Below, piece after piece: positions 34,001 through 46,700 of a stretch of 64,000 nt of DNA. The stretch is taken from NCBI GenBank assembly GCA_025526995.1, contig JAHLKG010000001.1, positions 930,001 to 994,000 of the forward strand, read 5' to 3'. This DNA is from Powellomyces hirtus. Lineage: Eukaryota > Chytridiomycota > Chytridiomycetes > Spizellomycetales > Powellomycetaceae. The number at the start of each line of letters is the position of its first letter. The stretch's first letter is position 1. Under the pieces are notes generated by a model. It saw only the letters and a list, made by a program, of their open reading frames with translations. It had not been told where the DNA came from and ran no database searches. Made by a program: the position numbers and the translations under genes.

Positions 34001-35946
34001 CAACGCCTGCCCACATCAAACACCGAGAGTTTGCCAATCATCACAAGAACATGAAGGAAATGGACATATTCCAAATCCTCCATCCCAATCTTGCGTCGTG
34101 CCACTAGCTCATCGGGATCCTCCGATACTTCCACGTCCAACACCAATACCTCATCGCATGTTTTGGATATTGACGAGGATACACGGAGCAAATGAGCTGC
34201 GTGAGCCACAAACCGCGCTGCAAGATCACCGAGCATCCCTGCCTCGATCAGCGCCGAGGTGATGTGCGACCGTCCAAACTGACTGATCATCCATTTTTCA
34301 AACCATGTAGCACCAATGTCCACAATGCTCAGATAGTGAAGAGGAGTGATGTGGGACGAGTTGCCGGGAGCTGTGCCCGTCAAAATGGACGACTTCATTC
34401 GGTGATTCCAACCCGGAACGGAAGACGACATGTTCAAGAACTTGAACGTGGCTAGCATGATGTCTTTCACCAGCTGCTCTGGGAATCTGATCCAACACGA
34501 AGTCATCTCCTTCTGAAACTGGTTCAACAAGCGAAACTGTATAAACATCCGTAGTCAGCTCACTTCCGGCACAAATCGCTAGTTCTCTTTGCAACCTGTT
34601 TCGAACCTTTCTCAAAAGTAGCTGAACCCGGAGATCCTCAATGCACAGGCCATCGACGACTTTACCGAAATGCGCTGAATCAAATATGTGCGTCAGATGT
34701 CCGACCAAACTCAAGTAGAGCTCCCCCATCATCGGCGGAGGTGCAGCACGGAATGCTCGAGCATAAATTCGCAGACTCCCAATTACAATTCTGAGCCCAC
34801 AAGGGTAAGCATCATCGGTCAGAGCAAACAAGTGGTGGGGTGCCTACCTGGTATCAGCATCGCAAAGTGCAGTATTTAGTGCAAGACGAGATTCCGGCCA
34901 GAAGTCTCCACAGAGGAGATCCATTGACGGGTAAGACCCGAGCCTCTGTCATCGAATGTGTTTCAATACGTTTGGCATTTAGGTGAAAATCTACTGATCA
35001 GAATGCTACCTGCATTGCCGCTAGCCTGACGTCCAGATTGTTACGAGGTTGCAGGTTTGTTGACACAGTGCGAATTTCGTCAATGGCTGGGCGAAGAGAA
35101 AAGAAAGAGTTTAGGAACAGCCTGCACGAACACACCGCAAAGAGATACCGTCCATACATAACATAGGGATAAAGATGCAGGAGAGGCGAGAAGCAGAGTT
35201 CGTATGGAAAGAATTCGATGTCGCGCTCTCATTGGTGGAGTTGCTCGGAGTTGAGAAGTCTGAGCTCATCTTTCTTAGTTCTTGTTTATCCTGTTGTCTT
35301 TGACGCATATTGTCGTGATCTGTCGATCCAGTCGCCACAGTCGTGGATGACATTTCGTGATTCAGGACTTTCGTCACGCTTTCGTTTGCATCCTCCAGTA
35401 ATCCTTTGACAAAGGATGTGTATTCTGCAGAATTCATAATTTCTTCCACGAGCACAGGGATCTCGACGTGGGGTGCACCTGCGATTGATAGGTTCGGTAA
35501 GAATGACGACGACGGACTGTCAATCCTGTGCAACAAACGGATCGTATCAGAAAATTCACCTTGAAGCTTCCCCAGTCGAGCGTCAAGCATTGTAGAAACG
35601 AAGGCATCTATGCGACGCTCGATGTGTTTGACAAATGCATAACGCTATGGAACCCGCCAGTCGATACTCAGTGATTTTGATCAGACCGGGGGACCTCAGC
35701 CTCATCCAATCCCCATACATGAAAGTTTTCATCCAATCTTTCCAATCCCATCAAAGCATCCAATCGCCGCCGTCTCGGCAGATTGGCTGTGGCCGTTATC
35801 CAGCTCTTCACAAAGTCTGCCGCGCTGCCATTGGCGAAACTCCCACCGCGCTGATCTGGTTTCGCTGAATTTGACTGAGCTTGCGGCGCCATTGCTTCCC
35901 CAACCATGCCGCCTCCATGCGGGACTGGGTTTATGCTATCTTGCAT
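31016..35946 (-). CDS. TBC1D32: TBC1D32 / Broad-minded (BROMI) homologue, ciliary
   Basis: Predicted 1443-aa protein. Nine exons: 35946-35695, 35644-35149, 35086-35010, 34945-34848, 34790-34607, 34536-33679, 33608-33031, 32937-31464, 31330-31016; phases close. TBC1D32 works with the kinase CCRK/CDK20 in cilium assembly and Hedgehog-related signalling in animals. Diagnostic segments: LLCGDFWPESRLAL, GTPKGVLLLQLSGSMNPCV, RYEKKMQVSKCDKFGYGF (formed by the 32938-33030 splice), MGGPGERRLPPTNLQEAL, and the TBC-like C-terminus TLSGCTPSQ joined to ISQRWMREMFW and DYQIYFCIALLRHI. The 31331-31463 intron was placed by this last match. Most of the protein is helical and armadillo-like. The TBC part looks degenerate as in animals. 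Same strand as, and downstream of, the FtsX permease and DNAH1. Confidence 0.85.
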
Positions 35947-36138
35947 TTCCTATAGTATCTGTCATTGCGAAGCCTCCTTCAAAATGCTCAGTCTCAACAG
36001 GGTGTAGGATGGATTTTGACGCGTACTTTCCCGACGCGTCAGCTGCGCAGCAGAGCATCGCCAAGCGGGTTGTAGAACAGTTCTTTCCTCAAGCTTTGAA
36101 GGGATATGCAAGATTGATATTTTACATACTGAAGCGAT

Positions 36139-39100
36139 TTACCTGCCTTTGAGAACTGTTGCGATACGCTCCAGCGCATACGGCTTGCTTGGCAAGTAGG
36201 AACCCGCTATAGACACCACAAAGGACAAAATCACCACAGCTATGTACAGGCCAGTGGGGAACAGGAAAGTAAAAGGAAGCTGCGTAAAAAGATTGAATTG
36301 CATGGCTACTGCCAATGCAACAAGGATTCCTGCAACAAGAAGATGTCCATGAATAGCTGTTTGTGCAATTGTCAGCCCGCACGAGTAACACAGCAAAAGC
36401 TTACCTATCAAGGTTCCCAATATTACGCAGGCAGCGATGATGCAGATTGCTTCATAGACATACACGCGCTGCACAGATGCCACCTTCAAGAAAACAGACG
36501 AGCAATTAGTATAAGCAGTTCATGCGCTCTCGGAACGGTTGTGCAATCGTACCGAAAATCCTATGGCACGTAACACGCCAAATTCCCAAGAGTTCTCTCG
36601 AATGTTGGCCGTAAAGGAGAGCCACAGAACGAAAAAGCAAAAAATAAGACCGACGACCGCCACTAAACAGAGGATACTTTAGTAAAAGTTCTGGACATCT
36701 AATGAATCTTGGCCTCTTACCAACGTAAAATAGGTATGTGATATATGTGGATGACTCTATGGTCGACTGCACCTGATCCCTCAGTATGCTCACGGCCATA
36801 TCGTCATCGGCAAGCACCGCTGTGAGATCATTTGCTAAAGCCGCCAATTGGCGGTCGGTTGCATTCTTGCTCGTTGTGATCAAAAGCTTCTGCAGAGGTA
36901 AGCTGCTTGCATTGTAACCGGAGTCAATGGATCCCACCCTCTCAATGTCAGCGAGGATTTGTGCGTAGGATGCCATGGACATCAAAACGGGACCATTGCT
37001 CGTGCCGATGGCTGGGAATGATGGAAGTTTTGTTAAAATTGCCACCGGCTTGCACAAGTACAATCTTGAAAACGCATTGCTGTCGGCCCCAGTGCGTGAG
37101 AATCCGATGTACAGCTGCATGAAGGTGTCGACCTCGGCGCGCAGAGTTTTCCTCATCCCCTGAGCAATCAAGATCGGAAGAGCATTGTGATACAGATGCG
37201 TTTGATTAGCGTCGAAGCGCTCTCTATATCGATCCGTTGGGCCTGTGCCGATGTTTGGGGGTATCATGGCTTCCAGTTCTGGCGGAATATCGGCATATTT
37301 CATTGGGTCCATTGGGTATGATAAAGCAGCCACGACGTCCGGAGGGCTGCAGTCGTCATCGAGACACGACATTCCAGGGATCTCGTCGTCCACGCTTTCT
37401 GTCATGAAATAGCGCTGAAAAGTTGCGCGCAAGAAATTCGGCTCCAATCCATATATCGCAACATTTCGATCCCAAAACGGAGAGGCGAGTGTATTGAGCG
37501 TCCCGGTGTTCACCGCTCCGAAGCTCTTAAGGTTGAACTGCGATGAAGAAGGGGTGGTGAGCTGATTCTCTCACCGTGGTGATCTTTATCGAGGGTCACA
37601 TGATGCACCAACCGTTACAAAGGTGAATCCAGACACTAGGTATTGACCATCTTGATTGGATGACTGAATGTCCGTCAAGAATCTTCGTAACCTTTGTTCC
37701 GGGAGCGGGTTGGTCCAACTCGGGGCAGTCACCAAGATATCGGCACCTTGATTCCACTCCACTATCTCGCGTAACGAATTGGCCTGCAATCCGAACATGG
37801 TGGATGCAAAGACAAGGTACGCGAGGCAGAGAGTGAAGATTGAGGCAGTCTTGCTGTTGCGTCGAATGTGTGCTGCCAAATTTTTGGTAACCAGATGCAC
37901 GAGTGGTCTATCGACTCCTTGGACAATACTATGCGCGATAGTGATCTCGAGCCAGTGTTGAAAGACACCTCCCATAAGAATGGCTCCAAGTAACATCGCT
38001 GAGATATGCGGGTATAGTATTGAGGTGAGAAAAGCAGATCAACTCAGGGCCCCGCGCTTTATTGTCGCTGACCTACCAAGGAGGATGATTGTCATGATTC
38101 GGAAGAATAGTTTGAGATCTTGGAACACAAAGCTGAGTGGGACTATGTAATACACCAAAAAGCCCATGCCGATGAGCACAAATGCGATGATGAGTTCGGT
38201 CGTTGACAAGCCGAGCTTCTCTAATCGATCGATGCGGACGAATGTCTCATTCAGAGACACGCGAAAGACGTCCAACGCATCACGCAGTGTCTTCCCGAGC
38301 GCTTTTCTGGTGGACATGATGGTCCCGAACAATGGTAGAAGTACCCCGGCGCACATTCCCAGTGACATGGCTCCAGCAGTCATAGACGCATCCAACTCCA
38401 CGCCAGCAAATTGTGACAGGAAATACGAAATCGGCACAAAGGCGACGTAACTGACAAGGAGGCCGAAAGATATCGCAGGGACAGAAAACCACAGCGCCTA
38501 GAAATGCCGAAAGTCAATTGGCCTTGTGGAACGAGGCTTTTTTCATTTTTCTTGCGCTCTCACCTGGAAGAAGAGGAGGTTCACTAGCGCAGGCTGTCGC
38601 ATTCCAAGACTTCTGAGCATTCCATACTCAAATGTTTTTTCTTCCACATCCGCCAGGAGCAATGAAAAAATCAGCAAGACTGCTAATGCTAAAAGCACTA
38701 CGATCACTGTGACAAGGACCTGCGCTCATTTGTAAGGCGTTAGATATGTCAACGCGCATATAATCTAATAGAAACACACACACTTCTCCTAAAAAAATCT
38801 GCATGAATTGTGTGGCATCCAATGCAGTCAAAAGCACAGCTGTGTAATCCACGGGCTGGTCGAGACCGACGTATGTTGCGACTTGGTTTGAGAAGCGAAC
38901 GATTTGTGATCGCCGCGTGTCCGGTGGTTGAGCGTAAACGAACTGTCGGTCTTTCATTATGGCGACGATTGTCGTTGCGTATTCCTGATCCGAAAATCAT
39001 CTGAGCGCTTGATCACTCTTCCAGAGGTAAAGATGCACATACCTTGATGTTCAATGTGAAATTTTGCAAAAACGGAGAGTTTTGAACTGCGATGGCACCA

Positions 39101-40505
39101 AGCAGGGCGCTTGTGGCCTGGCCTGATGCATCTCCAGCTCCGACACCACTGCCCGCCACAAAATTATTAACCATCCTCTGAGCAGCCTCAACTCCCATTA
39201 TAGCCACATTGCCAATGGCCTTTGGGTACTTCCCATGAACGGAGTCTATGGCGTCAACGACTACACCCGTGCGGTTAGATAAAGATGTTGGCCTCACCCC
39301 ACACGGAGCAAAATACCTCTAAACTCTTGCGTGAAGTTCGTCAGGGTCTCAGTGATGAATGTCCAGGCCGCATCAGAAGAGATGTTCAGATTGCCATTGC
39401 CGTCTGAGCACTTTAGAAATCAGCTTCAACTGCCGTTTATAAATGTAGAAGGTGTGAAATGCCGACCTGTTGGGAAAGCCGTCGTTACTGCGGCTTGCTG
39501 TCCGGGCGGGAGCAGCGCTAATGTGTTGTTTGGAATGAACAGGCCCCCTGGAGGAATAGCGGTACTCAAGGGGTTGGTGGTCGTCGTCGCTTCGGAAATT
39601 TCGCCACCATTCATGGTGCTATTGCTTATGGGGGTTGTCAGAGTCTGTTTCGTGTAAAGAGTGAGTCATTTGCCGTGGGATATTGAAATGAAGAAGGCGA
39701 CGGACCTTTAGCACATCACCAAGTGATATCGTCAGTGTCAGTTGCTGACCAGAATTGGGCTGAACTTTTATCTTCCGAAGCAGCGATGCCGTCACTGAAA
39801 TCTCGCCATCTCCTAAGTCTCTGTACGGCCAGGTTACCCCTAAACCGAGGTTCTAGTAACCTATATCAGAACTCCAACCAGGAATGACTTTGCGAAGGAG
39901 CATGGCCTACATTCTCCCATTCCAGATCCATGGCCATAAGAAATATAGGATTCTCAGGCTGGCCAGCCTGACGCAGCGTTGCTGGCAAAATCCATCGTGG
40001 AGCAACGCCTTCTACATTTGGAGCATTGGTAAGTGAGCCATTGATGTTGCTGTAGTTGAGAAATAATGTTCCGTCCAGGGTAGGTGACAGGAGCTGTTTT
40101 TATCCGTAAGTTTGGAGATCTTCAAGGAATGATGACAGATATACGGTACCAGATCCCATTGCCCGACCTGAAGATACGGCGTCAATATAAGTTGTTCACG
40201 ATCGATTCTGCCTTCCGTGTCAACTTACGGAATCCTCTGAAAATTTGAGGAAAATTATGGACGCGCGGTCAACCAGATTTTGAATAAGACTACACATACA
40301 ATACCCCATGGTTTTTTTTTCACTAATTTGTCGTATAAACAACTACGGACAAGGTTCTTTACCTCAGGAAGGCAACAGTCAAAAAAACCGTGAGCCAGCC
40401 GATAGAAAACGACCGTTTGCTCTTCCTAATTTCTTTCAATGCATATTCAGCACCAATTCGAAACTCTCCAAACATTCGCCAGGTTGATCCACCGAGTTTG
40501 TGCAT
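36139..40505 (-). CDS. FtsX/MacB-type ABC permease, eukaryotic
   Basis: Predicted 1140-aa polytopic protein. Sixteen exons: 40505-40363, 40289-40229, 40167-40150, 40093-39911, 39852-39706, 39644-39467, 39403-39317, 39260-39043, 38984-38784, 38719-38564, 38497-38077, 37998-37613, 37537-36721, 36662-36553, 36483-36405, 36356-36139; phases close. Architecture: one N-terminal membrane helix (WLTVFLTVAFL), an extracytoplasmic domain of about 360 residues, FtsX module 1 (VLVTVIVVLLALAVLLIFSL then EEKTFEYGMLRSLGM), further helices, a second extracytoplasmic domain, FtsX module 2 (VVGLIFCFFVLWLSF then ENSWEFGVLRAIGFS) and a short basic tail. Such permeases in bacteria move lipids or lipoproteins, or transmit mechanical force, with a separate ATPase. 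No ATPase domain or neighbour is visible. Substrate and location unknown. Confidence 0.8.
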
Positions 40506-40755
40506 TTGTACTTCTGACGACTTCGCGAATACTTGCCGGCGAACGCTCAATCTCTTTTGACAGGTCTCTCACGCGCAGTACACGCGAAATGGAACGCGTG
40601 ACTAAGCTTTGCGGAAACAATCAGTCCCATAGCATCTTTTACCGGTAATGTCTGGTACACCGGGGCATTATTGAGCACGGTTATTTGGTGAGAAGCTCAT
40701 ATCAATCAGAATTATATATACATAGGAAACAATTACATAATGAGCATTTGCCATT

Positions 40756-43700
40756 CTACCACCCAGATCCTAGGGACATGACCAAAGCACAGCCACGTTT
40801 GATCCAGTGAGCCTGAGAATGCTCTGAAGGAAGCTCAATGGTGAGCACATAATTGGTGGAATGTCCGGTGGTGGACAGAGTGCCTGGAGATTGTTCATTC
40901 AACGTATTAGTTATGATACTACGGCGGGTTTGTATTCAGTGGTAGGCTTACCAGCACGCGTAAGTGTCTTATACACTGGACATTCGTATATTCCGGACTC
41001 CGGCTTCTTTCGATTTTGCTCTGCAGGTTTCATGTTGTCAGTTGTGGAACAAGTGGTATAGATCTTCACGTGGTACTTACTTGGAAGAATCCATATTACC
41101 GCCATCTCGGTATATAGCTCCTTGGGTCTGCTTTCAGCCAGTAACCGTTTTGTCCCATCCCATCGGGCACCTTCGAGATACAGTCCTCTGATGTAACAAC
41201 CGTCCCCAGGTTTCTGCACCATATCCTCCCATCTTTGGTCCAGAATCTTGAAATCCAAGCCCAATGTATCGATGCTGACAGTGTATTTGCGAGCAAAATT
41301 CTGCAGGGTTCCCGTGAGGAAGGCTTGAGGGAAAAAGAATCCGCTAATCCAGAAAACAGTCGGTATTCCAATGTCAATCCATTTCTGGATGAACTCGCAG
41401 CGGGCGACCAGATCGATAACCCATGAGGACAGCGATTTCAGCGATGGGTATGCCTTTGCCGCCCAAACGAGTGGAACTTGATTGATGAAGATGTTGTTGC
41501 AGGTAGTTTCGAGGGCGTCGGACATGACCACCAATCCTTTTAGCGCCTTTGTGAGTTCAATCAGAGTGGAGTGTATCGTGCTCAGAAGACGGTTGTATCG
41601 AATGACTTCTTGTATCAGCACCGTCGACATGGACTCCCGATATTCGATCGGATATTTTTTCATGACCATATCGATCGGGAAAGGTTTGGGAACCCTTGAT
41701 TGTATGGACAAAGCTGTATCGGCGAGCTGCTCTTCTCTCGACTTCGATCCAGCGCTTTTACTGCTCTTTGGCATTAAGGCCAATAACGAGTCAAAGAGCG
41801 TAAATGTCTCCTTCTGCGCAAAGGTGATGTTTGCATTCTCGTGCATTGCGAATATTTCTGTGGTTTCCTCAATTGGCAGGCCGCGGATGTAATTTCTGTA
41901 CGCGTTGTAGTTATCCGCCGGGATGGAGACATATGTCTCACTGGAAGAGAACTTGTAGCCGTCGTCAAGAACTCTCGGGTTGCAATAGTCTTCCAAGATA
42001 TTCATGATCAACCTTCGATCCCAGTCGTCAGTAACTCGACCGCCGTAGTTGATCTCTCCAACGGTGTATTTTAACACTTTGAACGGAACGTCGGTGTACT
42101 CTTCGAGGAACATGTTGAGCTGTCTGATACATATTCTCATATCCCCACTGCGAGAGCGTCCATGATGTTAGATCAGATTGGTAAAGGCTGCGGAAGATTA
42201 CTTACTCTGTGAACTCGTAGGGGATGTTGAATCCGAGAGACCCGAATTTTCTTCGCTCTTGAACCACAGCATGGAAGAAGGAAATGGAAAAGAGCAGCTT
42301 TTTCCAATCGCGGCTCTTCGTGCAGGAGTTGAGATAGTCATCGTTGAACGTAGCATATGTCCGAAGAAGATTCGCTTTGATCCCGTTTGGAGGCTCCAAT
42401 GTAGTCTTCACGCCATTTTGCAATATGCTGACTGGGAACTTTGGGGTCGGCATTGATGTGAGCCAAATGCGACAGTCCCTGTGTACCTTGTCGGGGGTCA
42501 TGCCGTCAATAATGCGGTCCAGTGTCGGCATCCAGGACGGCGCCAAATGGCAGTTTTGTAGCAAAATCCAGAGCCCACGTTCCATGCCATCCTTGATCAG
42601 AGCTTCCGCTCGCGGACCTTGTCCCTGTCCTAAGGAGACCGAGTTCAACTTTTTGCTGAAGCGCATTTCCTCAGCAAACTTGAACAGAGACGCTGCCGGA
42701 TCCGCTCCCGGAGACAGCACAAAGATCAGAGGCGAAATTGGTGTGGATTCCTTGTACAGCGCTGATAGATCAGATGTCTGCGGCTCGATGAACCTTTCCC
42801 CGAGTTGGAGAGAAACAAAATCTTGCACTCCGGACGTGATGCGGTCTGGTCGTACGCAACGCAAAATTAGGAGTTTCTGGAACGGGGTAAGCGCATTCTC
42901 CCATCTTCCTGGTAGCGGTTCTTTATGTGGTTGTTGACTGTCGAACATAGTCTTTATCTCCCCGATCTGTTCACTCAAGTCCTGCTCCAGATTGCTGAAG
43001 TTTGGGAGAGAGGCCAAGGCCAAAATTTGCGCCCAGCTGTTTGAGGAGAGCCAGTCGGGAGCTGGGTTCTGAACTTTTTTATCGCTCCCTGTTCCACCCG
43101 TTAGCAAGAACTTCCATTCATCGGCATCGATCTTATCGTCGTTCATCAGGATTCGGATAATTAGCAGGAACGAGAAGAGAAGTTTGTGACGCTCGAATAG
43201 CGATCGGCAAACATTCGTGAACAAGGAGTATGTGAAGTACTCATTTATATTCACAATTCGCTGGTCAATATCGTCGTTCTTCTCCGAATGCTGAATAGCT
43301 GATACGAAAAGATTCATGAACCAGTTCAGTGAGTACTGGTACATTGGGTCCGTGTTTGCCAACTCAGTGATGCAGAAGAACAAGATCCTCGTTCGCACGG
43401 CAACTGGCGTATATTTGTTTCGAGTAGTGTCAATGTCCTTTTCTGTCTGCTCAGCAGCAGCAACCTTCCTCTGAATCTCCTCTGAAGTCTCCTTGGAAGC
43501 TCCGAGAGTGTCGATGAGCCTCTCGTCATCTACTGGACTACCTTGAACGGAGGAGAGTAGATACAGAATCTTGTCTTCGATGTCTTTCAATTCTCTCTTC
43601 ATCTGGGCGTTGTTCATGGTCAACTGATTCTTTGCTTCCTCCAGGTCAGGTCGTTCATTCGCGACAACAATAGCCAGAAGCTGGTCTTCGAGTCCGCTGG

Positions 43701-46700
43701 CCGCCAGTGTGAAGTTGAGAAGAGTTACGGTGGCACTAATCTCCGGGGAATAGTGGGGGTTTGGTAGATTTGTTGTGATGTAGAAGCGGAAGTCATCATG
43801 GTATGGCAAGATGCTATCTCCAATTTTGATGACAGTGCTACCTCCTTGTTTGAATGTTTGCTTCAGGAGGATGGGTTCCAAGGCAGGGTCCAAACGCTCC
43901 GCGACGTTTTCCAAAAGGACAGGCTTTCCGAATCGGATAGCGTTCTCCAAGGTACGCAGGAAATCTTTGTCGGTGAGCTTGACGATGTCCAGTGAGTTGT
44001 CCTTCTCCATGTTCCGGATCCATTTGTTCGCTTGTCCCTGCGGATCGATAAGCAGCGGCCATCTTCTTGAATTTTGGACGATGATGGCGTTGTCTCGGCT
44101 CAAAGAGTCTTTGGGCAGACCACTCAACTCCCACTCTCGAACTTTGACGTGATCTCCCAGCGAATCGTACAAAGAGATATTTTCAGAATGCGGGATTTTA
44201 AAGCGGAGCAAAGCTCCAGTCCACTCTGACATGAACCATGATCGATACTCGGCGGTGAATGGTCCTAAGTACGCAATAGCTCCAGATGCCAACAACACAT
44301 CTCCGATCACGTTGGTGATTTTGGTATCCAGCTGCTCGACAGTGAGCGCCCAGCGCTGCTTCTCACCCCCCAGTCCAGATATCAATTTTCCGGCTCGAGA
44401 CAACTTCACGTTACACTCCTCGACTTTCCGGGAAAGTTCTTCTTTCTTGGCAACCGACTCGCTGTATCGTTTCTCCATCTCTTTGATGTTGATCTCTGAC
44501 TCGCGCATCTTTTTCTTCAGCTCCGCGAGTGCTTTTAACGTTTCGTCAAGTGAATCTTGCGCTTCCTTGAGGCGCGCACGTTTGGGCTCCACTGATCTTG
44601 AGACGTAGTAGTACTTTTCCATAGCTCTCACCCAGCCACACATGGATGTTGCCGCTTTTGAGACTCGGGAAATGACGCTGACCTGGAAGTCGGGTGAATC
44701 AATGTATGGCTTAATTTTCTGAATTGTGGCTTCAGAGATATTGTCTTTGTCGAAATTGATCAAGCTGTCCAAGAATTTCTGTGGCTCGGCTAGAAGCTGC
44801 TTTCCTGGCTCCCAATAGTCATCAACTTTCTTTCCGGGTTTGTCGCCATCTACCTTCTTGGGCTTGATGGTCTTCATGATACACACAGCTTCAATGACAA
44901 GCTTTACACCTTCAGGAGGTCGCTGCATAGAACGAACTTCAATCACGTCGTTCTTTGAGAGGGAATTGAGAGATTCAAGCGCAGCGTCGAGAGCCGGCAG
45001 CGCTTCATCAAGATCTCGTTTAGCGTCATCTGCAATTGCCTTTGTTTCCTCCGCTTTCTTGTTGGATGCTGCTTCTTCAACGGCGACGTTGGCTCGAATC
45101 TCCTCCGCGTTGACCTTGTCCACGGCAATCTTTTTCATAGTGTATTCGGTTTCTTGACTAGTCTGCAAGAGCATCGGCTGCATCGCTTCTAACTCTTCCT
45201 GAAGAATCTCCACTTCCTTCGTGGCATTGAGCAGCTTCTCCAAACCAGTTGCAGTGCGCTTTCGCAGGGCAAGGAGCTCGTTGCGCTTTCTATCCAGCAA
45301 GCCTCTGTAAAGACCAAGCAGCTCCAGATATGACTTTGGAGTGACGTAGTTGTTTCGATTCAGCTCAGCTTTGTAGTGTATGCAGCGCTCTCGGACAGAT
45401 TCATGCATGACAACGCATAGGTTCACGATGCCGTCGATTACTTGCTCAGAGCCCAAATCGTTGATTTCTGCAACCGAGTTGGCTGCGACGCTCCGCAGGG
45501 CCTCTTCCGGCCATGTCGAGAACCAGTCGATCGTGCAGCAGTTGACCAGACTGGGAAACATTCGCAATCGTGTACGGAAGGCATCGCCAATGGGACTCAT
45601 GCATATAATTAAATGCAGGTTTGACTTGACTCGAGTGATGTACAGAGCAAACAGATTTTCCCTGGTCGGAGAAATGGCCATGTCGTTTGCAATTGGCCGC
45701 ATCGTATTCAAGATCCGATCGGTCTCTTCTCCGGTGTAAATGTTGGGTACATCACCGCCGTTCAAAAGATTGTTCACATCTTCCAAACAGCCTTCGGAAA
45801 TAATCTGCGTGTCGGTATACAGGAATACTGTGGGTTTTGCGTCTAGGCCTGAAGCAAACAGAATCTTTTTCAAGTCCTCCTTCCACTCCGTCTGACCATA
45901 GCTTTTTGTGATCTCGATTTGGAAGATATCATACTCTTCCATGAACGTTGCAAGTCGGCTAAGACTTTGACGCCCGCTTCCACCAACTCCCAGGAGTAGA
46001 GCATGTCCACCAGGCTGACGGATGATTCTACAGATTCTGCTCACATGCTCAATGGCGTCGAGGAACATGACAAGGCGCATAGGGTTTGTTGTTGTACTGT
46101 TATAGTCATCCAAGTACTCTTCTGATAGTTTGACCAGACGTTTCATGTCCTTTGCGTAAATGTTAGCCTAAGAACCTCATAGCTCACATTTTGCAAACAT
46201 TACCTTGATTTCGGTGTAGACCTTTGGATCTGCCCCTGGAGTCATGTAGTCACCATACAATAATGGCTCCGAGGTGACGACATCCGCATAAACCATTCGA
46301 ATGTCGTGCGACATCGATGATTTGACCAACTCTAGAAACCAGCGCTTGTCTGTGGTGTCCACCATACGATCCTGGAAAACACGCAGACATTCATGGACCC
46401 AAAGCCGGACAATGTCCGTCGGGGTCGAGATAGATTTGGAATCGGCACTCAGCACTCCCAATACAACCTTGGCAAGATCTCTCAAGTTAAAGGTGTAGTG
46501 CGATTTTGCAGGTGTCGGGAGCAGCTCGTTTCGGATGGTATTGTAGATGTTGATTGAGGCGCCCACTATTGGATCCGTTTGCTTCTGAATATCCGCGCTG
46601 AAGCGACCTAAGAAGGCTCCAAGAATCGTGCTGAAGATTCGCTGCAAGGACGGGTTATCCATTTCCACAAAGCTGAATAAGTTGAAATGACGTGTAAAAC

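Noticed and set aside
36139..40505. FtsX gene as bacterial contamination
   Set aside because: It carries about 15 short spliceosomal-type introns with closed phases and lies between eukaryotic genes in the same contig.
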